The notes beneath the pieces were generated by a model. The model saw only the letters and a list, made by a program, of their open reading frames with translations. It did no database searches and was not told the origin of the DNA. Positions 35,408-44,296 of a DNA stretch of 64,000 nt are shown here, piece by piece. The DNA comes from Povalibacter uvarum (GTDB taxonomy: Bacteria; Pseudomonadota; Gammaproteobacteria; Steroidobacterales; Steroidobacteraceae), in assembly GCF_014202975.1 (NCBI RefSeq), contig NZ_JACHHZ010000007.1, positions 75,913 to 139,912 on the forward strand, given 5' to 3'. The position numbers and the translations under genes are program-made. Within the stretch, counting starts at the first letter, position 1; every line of letters begins with the position of its first letter.

Positions 35408-36139
35408 ATGTATCGCTCGCTTGACGCCAATAACATCATCAATACGGCGCAACAGCTGTACAACCGCATCGGCGAACGCTTCCCGGCTTCCGGGTTGCGG
35501 AAAGTCTGCGAAGAGCTGCTGGCGGAAGCACGCCAGGCGGAGGTGACGGCGCGCTGGCTGGCGACACCGAACATCCGGATTCGCGCTATCTCCATCGTGA
35601 TCATCATCGCGATGTTCGTGGTTGCCGCCAGCACGATGCTGGCGCTGAATCGCCGCGTGGAACTGTTCAGCAGCGTGTCCGATTTCCTGCAGGGCGTCGA
35701 CGCGGGCGTCAATGAGCTGATCCTCATCGGCGCGGCGACCTATTTCCTGCTGGGCTGGGAGACACGGATCAAGCGCAAGCGCGCGCTGCGGGCGCTCCAT
35801 GTGCTGCGTTCGTTTGCGCACATCATCGACATGCATCAGCTCAGCAAGGACCCGGAGCGGCCCGCTCCGATCAAGAGTCACGCGATAGCGACGCCAACCC
35901 GCACGATGACGCCGCTCGATCTCGTCCGCTATCTCGACTATTGCTCGGAAATGCTGTCGATCATCAGCAAGGTCGCGGCGCTCTACGTGCAGAACTTCGA
36001 TGATGCGACGACGCTTGCTGCGGTCGATGAAGTGGAAGATCTCACGGGATCGCTGTCCCAGAAGATGTGGCAGAAGATCATGATCCTCGATCGCATGATT
36101 CCGATACCGGTTGCGTACAGTGCCGATGCGACCGGGTGA
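35408..36139 (+). CDS. Two-helix membrane protein of unknown function
   Basis: The protein has 243 residues. A soluble helical N-terminus of about 55 residues (LRKVCEELLAEARQAEV) precedes two transmembrane helices near 60-80 and 98-115. A long cytoplasmic helical C-terminus follows, with HVLRSFAHIIDMHQLSKDPE and YLDYCSEMLSIISKVAALY. No catalytic motif or family was recognised. The His/Asp-rich DMHQLSKDP segment is the most distinctive feature. The ATG is preceded by GAAAGGGACACCGC. The adenine deaminase gene begins 18 bases later and may be co-transcribed. Confidence 0.65.
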   Translation: MYRSLDANNIINTAQQLYNRIGERFPASGLRKVCEELLAEARQAEVTARWLATPNIRIRAISIVIIIAMFVVAASTMLALNRRVELFSSVSDFLQGVDAGVNELILIGAATYFLLGWETRIKRKRALRALHVLRSFAHIIDMHQLSKDPERPAPIKSHAIATPTRTMTPLDLVRYLDYCSEMLSIISKVAALYVQNFDDATTLAAVDEVEDLTGSLSQKMWQKIMILDRMIPIPVAYSADATG

Positions 36140-36157
36140 GTCCCCGAGGCAGCGCGA

Positions 36158-37234
36158 ATGCAATCCACCGACTCAAACTCAACTGGTCAGGCAGGCCCAT
36201 CTGATCAGGCAAGCTCATTTGACCGGGCAGGCCTGGACGATTTCATCGCCGGGTTGCCGAAGGCCGAGCTGCATGTCCACATCGAGGGCACTCTCGAGCC
36301 GGAGCTGATGTTCGAGCTGGCTCGGCGCAATCGGGCACCAATCCCGTTCGCGTCCGTGGCGGACGTGCGTAACGCGTACTCCTTCACGAACCTCCAGGAC
36401 TTTCTGGATATCTACTACCAGGGAGCGCAGGTGTTGCAGGTCGAAGAGGACTTTCGCGACCTCGCGTTGGCCTACTTCGCTCGCGCGGTCCAGGACAACG
36501 TGCGACACACCGAAATCTTCTTCGACCCGCAGACTCACACCGATCGCGGCGTTCCTTTTCGAGTGGTCATCGAAGGATTGCTGGCGGCTGGCAAGGAAGC
36601 AAAGACCCGATGGGGGCTCAGTTCGAAACTGATCCTGTGCTTTCTGCGTCATCTCGATGAGGCTGCCGCCTTTGCGGTGCTCTCGTCCGCGGAGCCCTGG
36701 CTGGATCGCATCGAAGCCGTCGGTCTCGATTCTTCCGAAGTGGGGCACCCGCCTTCAAAGTTCGAACGTGTTTTCGCTCGCGCGGCCGACATGGGGCTCA
36801 GGCGCGTCGCGCATGCGGGCGAGGAGGGGCCACCAGAGTACGTCGAGGAGGCACTCGATCTGCTGCGAGTCGATCGCATCGATCACGGCAATCGCGCACT
36901 GGAGAGCGAGACGCTCGTGGCTCGTCTGGCCAGCACCGCAATGACACTGACGGTGTGTCCACTGTCCAACCTGAAGCTTTGCGTCGTGAAGGATCTGGCG
37001 AAACATCCGATCCCGCGAATGCTGCGATCGGGTCTGTGCGCCACCATCAACTCGGACGATCCCGCCTATTTCGGCGGCTACATCAATGACAACTATCGCG
37101 CGGTCGCGCCGTTGCTCGGGAGGGAGGGTCTCGCGACTGCAGCGCGCAACAGCTTCGTCGGATCCTTTCTCGACGCGGATGCCACAGCGGTGCAGCTGGC
37201 CGGGCTGGATCGATATCTCGAGGGTCGCGGGTAG
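36158..37234 (+). CDS. Adenine deaminase (adenosine-deaminase-fold)
   Basis: The protein has 358 residues. It should convert adenine to hypoxanthine, or adenosine to inosine, in purine salvage. The amidohydrolase zinc site is clear: ELHVHIEG near residue 35, HAGEEGPPEY near 218, and NSDDPAYFGGYI near 298. RIDHGNRALE and VCPLSNLKLCVV match the bacterial/fungal adenine deaminase branch rather than adenosine deaminase. There is no signal peptide. The first 25 residues (Gln/Ser/Ala-rich) are extra and may reflect a later true start. Confidence 0.85.
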   Translation: MQSTDSNSTGQAGPSDQASSFDRAGLDDFIAGLPKAELHVHIEGTLEPELMFELARRNRAPIPFASVADVRNAYSFTNLQDFLDIYYQGAQVLQVEEDFRDLALAYFARAVQDNVRHTEIFFDPQTHTDRGVPFRVVIEGLLAAGKEAKTRWGLSSKLILCFLRHLDEAAAFAVLSSAEPWLDRIEAVGLDSSEVGHPPSKFERVFARAADMGLRRVAHAGEEGPPEYVEEALDLLRVDRIDHGNRALESETLVARLASTAMTLTVCPLSNLKLCVVKDLAKHPIPRMLRSGLCATINSDDPAYFGGYINDNYRAVAPLLGREGLATAARNSFVGSFLDADATAVQLAGLDRYLEGRG

Positions 37235-37389
37235 GGATGCGAGTTTCTGGCGGAATCGCACAGATAGGGTAGGCGGCGCGGCATCTATTGCCCTTCAGCA
37301 CACCTGAATCGGCCGGGGGCACGAGGATAATGAGTGCCGGCGATGCCGAAGCCATGGCCAGTGGGGCGGACAGGTCGGAGGGCATGATC

Positions 37390-37914
37390 ATGGGCGCTGC
37401 GTCGAAATCTGCACCGGGACCCAACCTGAGTGCGCAGGTGCTGAATACCTACGTGGGAAAAGAGATCACTGCGATCTGCCCCCACGGATTCCATGACAAG
37501 ACAGTGAATCACTGTGCCCACTTCGTGAGCCACGTGATGTCGCTGGCGGTGGGGGTGACCTGCAAATCGCTCAGCAACAAGGCGGTGGCGACGATTCCTG
37601 GGGGCTGTGTGAAAGTTCACGAGCTGTTCGCCAAGTGTGCCAAGGTCGGTTTGTTCGCCGATGCTCCGGGCGAGCCTGTGCTCGTGTTCGTCCTGGGGCG
37701 GAATCTCGTGAAGCTGCCGACCAAGTCGATGACCAACGTGCCGAAGAAGCACGTGGGGATCCACCTCGATGGCACCATCTGGCACTACAGCAACGGCAAG
37801 GACAAGGTCGTGACCGCCACGCCCGAAGACTTCAAGAAGCACTACCCCGGCCAGGTGAACGAAATGTACTTCGGCACGTTTCCGTCCATCGCGGCGCCGG
37901 TTTCGTCGAAATGA
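37390..37914 (+). CDS. NlpC/P60-like cysteine hydrolase, candidate secreted amidase toxin
   Basis: This protein of 174 residues has no signal peptide. A catalytic Cys candidate is C42 in NHCAHFVSHV and a catalytic His is H121 in HVGIHLDG, followed by WHY at 131-133. This order and spacing fit the papain-like NlpC/P60 fold that cuts peptidoglycan peptides. Four other Cys are present (C30, C58, C73, C83). The start chosen has GGAGGG 7 bases upstream; starts at 37330 and 37384 are also open. The stop overlaps the start of a lipoprotein gene (ATGA). A cytosolic hydrolase paired with a periplasmic lipoprotein resembles an interbacterial amidase with its immunity protein. That pairing is inference. 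Confidence 0.6.
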   Translation: MGAASKSAPGPNLSAQVLNTYVGKEITAICPHGFHDKTVNHCAHFVSHVMSLAVGVTCKSLSNKAVATIPGGCVKVHELFAKCAKVGLFADAPGEPVLVFVLGRNLVKLPTKSMTNVPKKHVGIHLDGTIWHYSNGKDKVVTATPEDFKKHYPGQVNEMYFGTFPSIAAPVSSK

Positions 37915-38354
37915 CCCACCGAATCCGTCGAATCACCGTGTATCGACTGCTGGGGATCTTCCTGCTCGCCATGCTGGTGGGCTGTCAGCGTGAGCCGGCT
38001 CACGTCGCGACCCGTCAGCCGCTGGCCGGTCCGCCGGATCGTGGTCTGGTCCTGCGCGTGTTGCTGGCCAATCTGCGGATTCCCCTGTCTTCTCACGCCT
38101 CCTGCAAAGACATCGGTACGCTGCCGTCTGACACGACGGTCGGCGACTACATCGCTGGTTTCATGGCGGAGCAAACCACCGGTCAGAACAGCATTACGAC
38201 GGAGTGTCCCGCCCGGACGGGGCATGGCTATCAGTGCGAGGTCTATCTGAAGCACAGCGATGGCGATGACGAATGGGGCTGGGGGGTCGGTTTCGAGATC
38301 GCCGAAGACGCGACGCTGGTGCCAGGTTCCATGCGATGTCTCGGAGCGGGCTGA
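37911..38354 (+). CDS. Small lipoprotein, candidate immunity partner
   Basis: The protein has 147 residues. A lipoprotein signal with lipobox LVGC ends at about residue 25. The mature part (SHASCKDIGTLPSDTTVGDYIAGF, then GYQCEVYLKHSDGDDEWGWGVGFEI) contains four Cys beyond the lipid anchor that could form two disulfides. It starts inside the last codon of the upstream cysteine-hydrolase gene, showing translational coupling. Anchoring in the outer membrane facing the periplasm would let it neutralise a peptidoglycan hydrolase. No family was recognised, so this role rests on the arrangement alone. Confidence 0.65.
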   Translation: MTHRIRRITVYRLLGIFLLAMLVGCQREPAHVATRQPLAGPPDRGLVLRVLLANLRIPLSSHASCKDIGTLPSDTTVGDYIAGFMAEQTTGQNSITTECPARTGHGYQCEVYLKHSDGDDEWGWGVGFEIAEDATLVPGSMRCLGAG

Positions 38355-38435
38355 GGCGAGTTTCCCCGCATTGACCCTTGCCTCCTTCTGATGCATCTAT
38401 GCCGGCGCGAGCGGCGGAGCTCGGGGGAGGCAGCG

Positions 38436-40421
38436 ATGCTGTATTCACGGTTTCCGGTCATTTCCGGTTCGATCTGCTCCGTGCTGTTGGGCTTTGCGGG
38501 TGCCGCGCACGGGGCGCCGCCAGAGTCGATTACAGTCGGCTCGCTGACGCTCGAGTACTGCAACTCGGACTACGACGGCTACTGCGGGTCGATCAAGCGC
38601 GCCCTCGATCCGACTGGCGGCGTGCGAGGTTCGATCAACATCGGGTTCGAGTACTACCCGCGCTTCGATCAGCGCAGCCCCGCTCTCGGTACGATCGTGC
38701 CGCAGGAGGGCGGGCCGGGATACTCGTCGACCGGCACTCGCGACGCCTACCTCAATATCTTTGGCTCGCTGCGCGAGCGCCGCGACATCCTGATCGTCGA
38801 CAAGCGCGGCACCGGCACTTCGGATCCCATCGATTGCCCCGGGATTCAGACGGGCGATCCGAGCGATCCGGCAGCGCTCAAGGCGTGCGGTGATCAGCTG
38901 GGCAGGAAGGCTCCGCTCTACGGCACGCGCCTGGCGGTCGACGACATCGTTGCCGTCCTCGATGCCTTGCAGATCGGTGTGGTCGATTTCTACGGCGACA
39001 GCTACGGCACGTACGTCGGTCAGGTGTTCGCTGCATGGCATCCGACGCGGCTGCGCAGCATCATTCTCGACAGCGCCTATCCTGCGCGTCCCCCGGATGT
39101 CTGGTTTCCCACGGATTGGGCGACGGGTCGCGACGGGCTCGACCTGGTGTGCGAACGTTCGCCGTCGTGTCGCGCGCTGCGCGGGCGATCGACGAATCGT
39201 ATCGAGCGGCTGCTGCGCGAGCTGCGAACGCATTCGATCAGTGGTGTCGCTCCGGATGCTGACGGGTTGCCGCTCGAGGTGACGTTGGATGTCTCGACGC
39301 TGTTCCTGCTCATGACGAATCTGGGCAACTCTCCCATCACGTACCGCGATCTCGACGCCGCGGCGCGCGCGTGGTTCGATCGTCGCGACTCGTTACCGCT
39401 GCTGCGGCTTGCGGCCGAGTACAACACGCCGTTCGTGAGCTCGCCGGAGGATTTCAGCTACGGCCAGTATCAGGCCGTGATCTGCGCGGAGTATCCGCTG
39501 CACTACGATCTGAACGCGTCGCCCGCTCAACGACGCCGGCAATACGATCGTGCGATCGAGGATGCGCGGCGGACGCGTCCGGATCTGTTTGCACCGTTCA
39601 CGATCGATGAGGCACTTGCGGCGAACGCGAACTTCACGCCGCTCGCCACTTGTCTCGACTGGCCAAAGCCGCCGCCCGCGTATCCGCAAGGCGATCCGTT
39701 GCCCGCGCACCCGAAGTTTCCGGACGTGCCGACGCTCGTATTGTCGGGAGATCTGGACTCCGTTACCTCGCCGGAGGATGCGACGCAGGCCGCGGCGCAA
39801 TTTCCGAACGTCGTCCATCTGATCGTGCCGAACTTCACGCACGTTACGGCCTACTACTACAGCGACGTGGGCTATCTGCCGGACGGTGGCGACACGACAC
39901 ACTGCGTGCAGCGTATCGTGCGGCGTTTCATCGAGGCGCTCTCGACGGGCAGTACGAACTGCCTCGACGGGATCCGGCCGATTCGCACGGTGCCTGACTT
40001 CGCAAAGTCAGTCCGTGATCTCGATCCAGTGAACGCCATGGCCGGCAACAAAGCGGGCCGCGATGAACTGAAGCTCGCGACGGGCGCGATCGAAACGGTG
40101 GGTGACACCTTCGCACGATTTCTCGTGACGTACGGCATCGGCAGCGGCTTGCGCGGCGGTGAGTTCACGTATCTGCAGAAACCCTACGGATACGAGTTCG
40201 ATCTCGACCGGGTGAAGTGGGCTCAGGATCTCGCCGTCAGCGGCAAGCTGCGCTGGTACACGAAGACAGGAGATGTGTTCGCGGACGTGCGGCTAAGGCA
40301 GGGCGGCAGGAATATCGGGCACCTGACCTTCTTCTGGAACGATGTCGAGAAAAACGCCACGACGTTCATCGAAGGCACGATTGAGGGCAAGCGAGTCAGG
40401 GCGAAGCGGATTGCGCCGTAG
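38436..40421 (+). CDS. Secreted alpha/beta hydrolase (tripeptidyl-aminopeptidase TAP-like) with extra C-terminal domain
   Basis: The protein has 661 residues and a signal peptide at about 1-27 (ending AAHGA). The catalytic domain (about 60-520) has an oxyanion-hole-like PQEGGPGYSS, nucleophile S189 in GDSYGTY, an Asp in LVLSGDLDSVTSPEDA and a His in PNFTHVTAY. This set and the late TAP-like C-terminal region resemble actinobacterial SlpD/TAP exopeptidases that release tripeptides. A further 130 residues (about 530-661) form a beta-rich module not usual for the family. The ATG has GGGGGAGGCAGCG upstream. It is a single gene. Confidence 0.8.
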   Translation: MLYSRFPVISGSICSVLLGFAGAAHGAPPESITVGSLTLEYCNSDYDGYCGSIKRALDPTGGVRGSINIGFEYYPRFDQRSPALGTIVPQEGGPGYSSTGTRDAYLNIFGSLRERRDILIVDKRGTGTSDPIDCPGIQTGDPSDPAALKACGDQLGRKAPLYGTRLAVDDIVAVLDALQIGVVDFYGDSYGTYVGQVFAAWHPTRLRSIILDSAYPARPPDVWFPTDWATGRDGLDLVCERSPSCRALRGRSTNRIERLLRELRTHSISGVAPDADGLPLEVTLDVSTLFLLMTNLGNSPITYRDLDAAARAWFDRRDSLPLLRLAAEYNTPFVSSPEDFSYGQYQAVICAEYPLHYDLNASPAQRRRQYDRAIEDARRTRPDLFAPFTIDEALAANANFTPLATCLDWPKPPPAYPQGDPLPAHPKFPDVPTLVLSGDLDSVTSPEDATQAAAQFPNVVHLIVPNFTHVTAYYYSDVGYLPDGGDTTHCVQRIVRRFIEALSTGSTNCLDGIRPIRTVPDFAKSVRDLDPVNAMAGNKAGRDELKLATGAIETVGDTFARFLVTYGIGSGLRGGEFTYLQKPYGYEFDLDRVKWAQDLAVSGKLRWYTKTGDVFADVRLRQGGRNIGHLTFFWNDVEKNATTFIEGTIEGKRVRAKRIAP

Positions 40422-40473
40422 AGGCCGGAAGCATTGCAGTGCTCACGACCGTAATGCCTGCAGTTGCAGTCCC

Positions 40474-42261
40474 TCACTCGAACACGTAAACCGCTCCGCT
40501 CGCCGAAGCGGTGTTGTTGCTCGAATCGCCGTTCACGTTCGTCGCATTGCTGTCTTCGAAGGGGGCGCCGAAGACGAGCGTGGTGTCGGACAATGCCGCT
40601 GAGCTGCGACCGAATCTGTCCCCGGCATCCGAATTCGAAGCCTTGACGTAGAGCTCCTGGGACCAGTTGCCCGAGTCATCGCGCACGAACAGGTAGGCGG
40701 CGCCGGCGCCCGGCTTCGTGTTGTCGCTTTCGTCGCCGCCGATCGCAGTCGAGCCACCGGCCTCGTTCTCGGCTGAGACGGCCAGCCAGTCGCCACAGAG
40801 CGCGATCGCGTAACCGAAGTTATCGAACGCCCCGGGATCGGATGCCTTGATGAAAGCGGTCTGCTCCCATGTGCCGGCCGAATTGATACCGAAGAGATAG
40901 ACGGCGCCGGCCCAGGTCACACTGTTGTCATTCGGATTGCCTGCTGCTGCGCTGTCTTCGCCGGGCGCGCCTACGGCCAGAGTGCCGTCGGATAGTGCGA
41001 CGCTGCTGCCAAACTCGTCCGAGGGTTCCGTGTTCGAACCCCTCAGCTTCACGACTTCGGTCCACGTACTACCCTGGCGCGAATAGACATAGACAGCGCC
41101 CTTGAAGCTGGAAATTCCTGGATGCCATGGAGCTCCTACCGCAAGCGTATCCCCTTCCAGCGCCAGCGTCTGACCGAAGCCGGCATCGCCAAGGGGATCT
41201 GATGCGGAAATGACGGCCTGCTCGCTCCAGATTCCATCGGCATCCCTGGTGAAGGCATACACGGTGCCTATCAGCATCGGCTGCTGCGGCGCTGCAACCA
41301 CCAGCGTGTTTCCGTTCAGCGCGATGCTCTTGCCGAACTGCCCGCTCGCCACGGTCGAAGGCTTGAGATACGCCTCCTGCGTCCACTGCCCATTCGAATC
41401 ACGGACGAAGATATAGACCGCGCCTGCGGAGGTCGCGGAATTGTCGGCCTGGTCGCCGTTTATGCCACTCGCATTGCTGGCTTCGAATGGAGCGCCCACT
41501 GCGATCACATCGCCGTCGATCGCCACGCTGTAGCCGAAATTGTCGTTGGTGTCGCCGTTCGATGCCTTCAGATACGCCTGCTGACTCCAGGCGCCGGCGG
41601 AATCACGCGTGATGACGTAAGCAGCACCACTGCCGCTCGCTGCATTGTTCGTTCCGTCCTGATTGACTCCGCGTGCGTCGCTGTCTTCCGCGGGTGCGCC
41701 CACAACCAGCGTATCTCCGGAAAGCGCTAGCTGGGTGCCGAAGACATCGTCGATGCCGGTGTTGGATGCCTTCACATACGCCGACTGTTCGAAGGTCGTC
41801 CACGTTTCGCGCGTGAGCTCGATGGAGTAGTTTTTCTCTTCGGTATCGTTCTCCACGACGATGTCGATCTCATTCTGTCCCTCGCTCAGCGAGATGCGTT
41901 CGGTCGCGCCCGAAGTCACTGCTTTGCCGTTGACGCGAACCACAGCATCAGGGTCGGAGGCCTGTGCGTGAATGCGCACGGCATTGTCGAGATAGCGAAC
42001 CTTCGCGGTGTAGTTCGTTACACCGGGCTGGAACTGCTGATCGAGCTCACCGATCGACAACCCGAGGCTGCTGAGATTCGTGTCGGCGGCCGCCGGGGGT
42101 GGCTCCGGAGGCGGTGTCTCGGGCGGCGGCGCTGGCGGCGGAGGGGGTGCCGGGCTGGTTGGCTCTGGCGTCTCGCTGCTGCCTCCGCTTCCACCGCATC
42201 CCGCCAGTACGAAGCTCAAGGCCCAGATGGCCAGGAGCACGCCCGGCCGAACACAGCTCAA
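40474..42261 (-). CDS. FG-GAP propeller lipoprotein with cadherin-like module
   Basis: The protein has 595 residues. A lipobox LAGC near residue 22 is followed by a long Pro/Glu linker. A cadherin-like beta-sandwich module lies at about 60-155 (LSSLGLSIGELDQQF to NYSIELTRE). Seven FG-GAP-type repeats follow (about 160-595). Each has FGxxxALxGDTLVVGAP and an Asp-rich loop (DNSATSAGAVYIF), giving an integrin-alpha-like seven-bladed propeller that probably binds calcium. The start is TTG with CAGGGAATA upstream, while a GTG lies 21 bases later. A surface-binding role is inferred. Confidence 0.75.
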   Translation of the reverse strand: MSCVRPGVLLAIWALSFVLAGCGGSGGSSETPEPTSPAPPPPPAPPPETPPPEPPPAAADTNLSSLGLSIGELDQQFQPGVTNYTAKVRYLDNAVRIHAQASDPDAVVRVNGKAVTSGATERISLSEGQNEIDIVVENDTEEKNYSIELTRETWTTFEQSAYVKASNTGIDDVFGTQLALSGDTLVVGAPAEDSDARGVNQDGTNNAASGSGAAYVITRDSAGAWSQQAYLKASNGDTNDNFGYSVAIDGDVIAVGAPFEASNASGINGDQADNSATSAGAVYIFVRDSNGQWTQEAYLKPSTVASGQFGKSIALNGNTLVVAAPQQPMLIGTVYAFTRDADGIWSEQAVISASDPLGDAGFGQTLALEGDTLAVGAPWHPGISSFKGAVYVYSRQGSTWTEVVKLRGSNTEPSDEFGSSVALSDGTLAVGAPGEDSAAAGNPNDNSVTWAGAVYLFGINSAGTWEQTAFIKASDPGAFDNFGYAIALCGDWLAVSAENEAGGSTAIGGDESDNTKPGAGAAYLFVRDDSGNWSQELYVKASNSDAGDRFGRSSAALSDTTLVFGAPFEDSNATNVNGDSSNNTASASGAVYVFE

Positions 42262-42509
42262 TATTCCCTGGGAACCGCAACGAGGTTGTCATTTCTGCTT
42301 CTCTTAATTATGTGACATGAGCGAGACTCCGCCTCGCTGTGAGCGGTCGTAGCTTAGCAGCGCGATGCGGGTTGGGCGCTTCGAGCTGCGGGAGCCGGTC
42401 ACAAACCCCGAACACCCGGATACCGCGCCGCGCGGAAACCCTCATGCCCGCATCGGCATGCATACTCATCTGGCACAATTCAATCATCGCGCAACGGTGT
42501 CGTAGGCGA

Positions 42510-44132
42510 ATGAAAACTTCTGGCAATCGCTCACTGTTCGGTCTCGCCCTGACGCTTGCAACGGCGATTGCGCAATCGGCAACGCCCACGGAAGCTCCCC
42601 GGCCAAAGCTGATCGTCATGGTCGTCGTCGATCAGTACTCCGCGGATCTCTTCAATGAGTATCGTCCGCTTTACAAGGAAGGCTTGAAGCAGCTTGCGAC
42701 GGGCGTCGTCTTCCCTCGCGGGCATCAGAGTCATGCGGCGACCGAAACATGCCCGGGTCACTCGACGATTCTGACCGGCGCACGTCCTGCGCGGACAGGG
42801 ATCATCGCGAACGAGTGGCAGACACCGAAGCAGGCGTACGAGGCGAACGGGCAGACGACGCACGAGGTGTACTGCGCGAAGGATCCCGCGACACAAGCGG
42901 TGACGCCGAAGTATCTGAAGGTGTCCACGCTCGGCGACCGCATGCACGCGGCCAACTCCAAGGCGAAGATTGCCGCCGTCGCCGGCAAGGATCGGGCGGC
43001 GACGATGCTGGCCGGCCACGACACGGACACGATGACGCTCTGGTGGAACGGAAAGAAATTCGAAACCTACGCGAACGCCCGGCTTCCGAAAGGGATCGAC
43101 GCGGTCAACGCAGCCGCTGAGAAGTCGATGCGCACGGATGTGCCGGTCGACATGCATGCCGCGTGTCGTTCGAGAGCCAATGCAGTGACGTTCGAATCGG
43201 GTGTTCAGATCGGCGTTGAAACATCGGAAGAGAATTACAGCGCGTGGCGCGCATCGTCCGCTTTCGACGCGGCTGTGCTCGATGCGGCGTTGCTGGTGCT
43301 GGACGAGGAGGAGCTGGGTCGGGGTGAGCAGACCGATCTGCTGGCGATCGGTTTCTCGGCGACTGACTACGTCGGCCACCGATACGGTGCCGGCGGCATC
43401 GAGATGTGCACGCAGCAGATGCGCCTCGACGCTTTGATCGGCCGCCTCGTCGACCGGCTGGATCACGTCGGTGTTCCCTACGTGATCGCACTGACGGCGG
43501 ATCACGGGGGCGTCGATGTTCCCGAGAGAAACAAGCAGCAGGGCGCGGGTCAGGCGAAGCGTCTCGAGCTCGAATTGTATCCGGCACAGATGAGCAAGTA
43601 CGTCGCGGAGAAACTGCGGCTCAAGGGTCCGGCGATTCTGGGCAACTTTTTCACACCGGATATTTACTTCTCCGACGCCATTCCGAAGAACCTGCGTGCC
43701 CGGGCGATCGCGATTGCACGTCAGCGCTACGAAGCAAGCGACAGCGTCGAGCTGGTCATGAGTTGGGAGGAGCTGAACAAGATTCCCGCGCCCACGGGGC
43801 TGGTCGATGAGTGGACGCTGCAGCAGCGCGCCAGGGCGAGTTTTGATCCGGAACGCTCGGGCTCGCTCGTCGTGCTGACGAAGCCTTTCGTGACACCGCT
43901 TCCGCCGCCGACGAAGACCGGCAGGGACTACATCGCGGGTCACGCAACTCCATGGGGCTATGATCGAAGAGTGCCGATCCTCTTCTGGTGGCCGGGCATC
44001 CGGGGATTCGAGCAACCGATCGCCGTCGAGTCGGTGGATATCATGCCGACGCTCGCCGGCCTGATCGGTCTGGAAATTCCCGAGGGCGATATCGACGGCC
44101 ACGCGCTCGATCTCAGCAGAGCCGAGCAATAG
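42510..44132 (+). CDS. PafA-like alkaline phosphatase / phosphodiesterase superfamily protein
   Basis: The protein has 540 residues and a signal peptide at about 1-23. The alkaline phosphatase fold begins at KLIVMVVVDQYSADL (Asp41). The nucleophile Thr is probably T80 in TETCPGHSTILTGA and the phosphate-binding Asn is N101 in IIANEW, both matching PafA numbering closely. Metal-binding motifs follow at IGFSATDYVGHRYG and ALTADHGGVD. Family enzymes release phosphate from monoesters in the periplasm, often under phosphate control. An upstream in-frame ATG at 42339 gives 57 unlikely extra residues. Confidence 0.82.
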   Translation: MKTSGNRSLFGLALTLATAIAQSATPTEAPRPKLIVMVVVDQYSADLFNEYRPLYKEGLKQLATGVVFPRGHQSHAATETCPGHSTILTGARPARTGIIANEWQTPKQAYEANGQTTHEVYCAKDPATQAVTPKYLKVSTLGDRMHAANSKAKIAAVAGKDRAATMLAGHDTDTMTLWWNGKKFETYANARLPKGIDAVNAAAEKSMRTDVPVDMHAACRSRANAVTFESGVQIGVETSEENYSAWRASSAFDAAVLDAALLVLDEEELGRGEQTDLLAIGFSATDYVGHRYGAGGIEMCTQQMRLDALIGRLVDRLDHVGVPYVIALTADHGGVDVPERNKQQGAGQAKRLELELYPAQMSKYVAEKLRLKGPAILGNFFTPDIYFSDAIPKNLRARAIAIARQRYEASDSVELVMSWEELNKIPAPTGLVDEWTLQQRARASFDPERSGSLVVLTKPFVTPLPPPTKTGRDYIAGHATPWGYDRRVPILFWWPGIRGFEQPIAVESVDIMPTLAGLIGLEIPEGDIDGHALDLSRAEQ

Positions 44133-44296
44133 CTTCATTCGGAAGAACAGCGCGTCCCCCGGGATTGTTCCGGCGTGTGCGCTGCGGCACGCACGTGCAG
44201 ATCGCTCGTGTAGATGACTTCGCGACAAGGATAACCGCGATCCCTCGCGTCGCGGCCCCGGTCGCATACTCGGTCATCGAATCGCGAGGAGCTGCC

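Noticed and set aside
37390-38354. A complete type VI secretion locus
   Set aside because: Only a possible effector-immunity pair is present; no Hcp, VgrG, TssB/C or ClpV genes occur in the window.
42531-44267. Long minus-strand open frame of 578 codons
   Set aside because: It is the antisense of the PafA-like phosphatase and is very rich in Arg, as expected of a shadow in GC-rich DNA.
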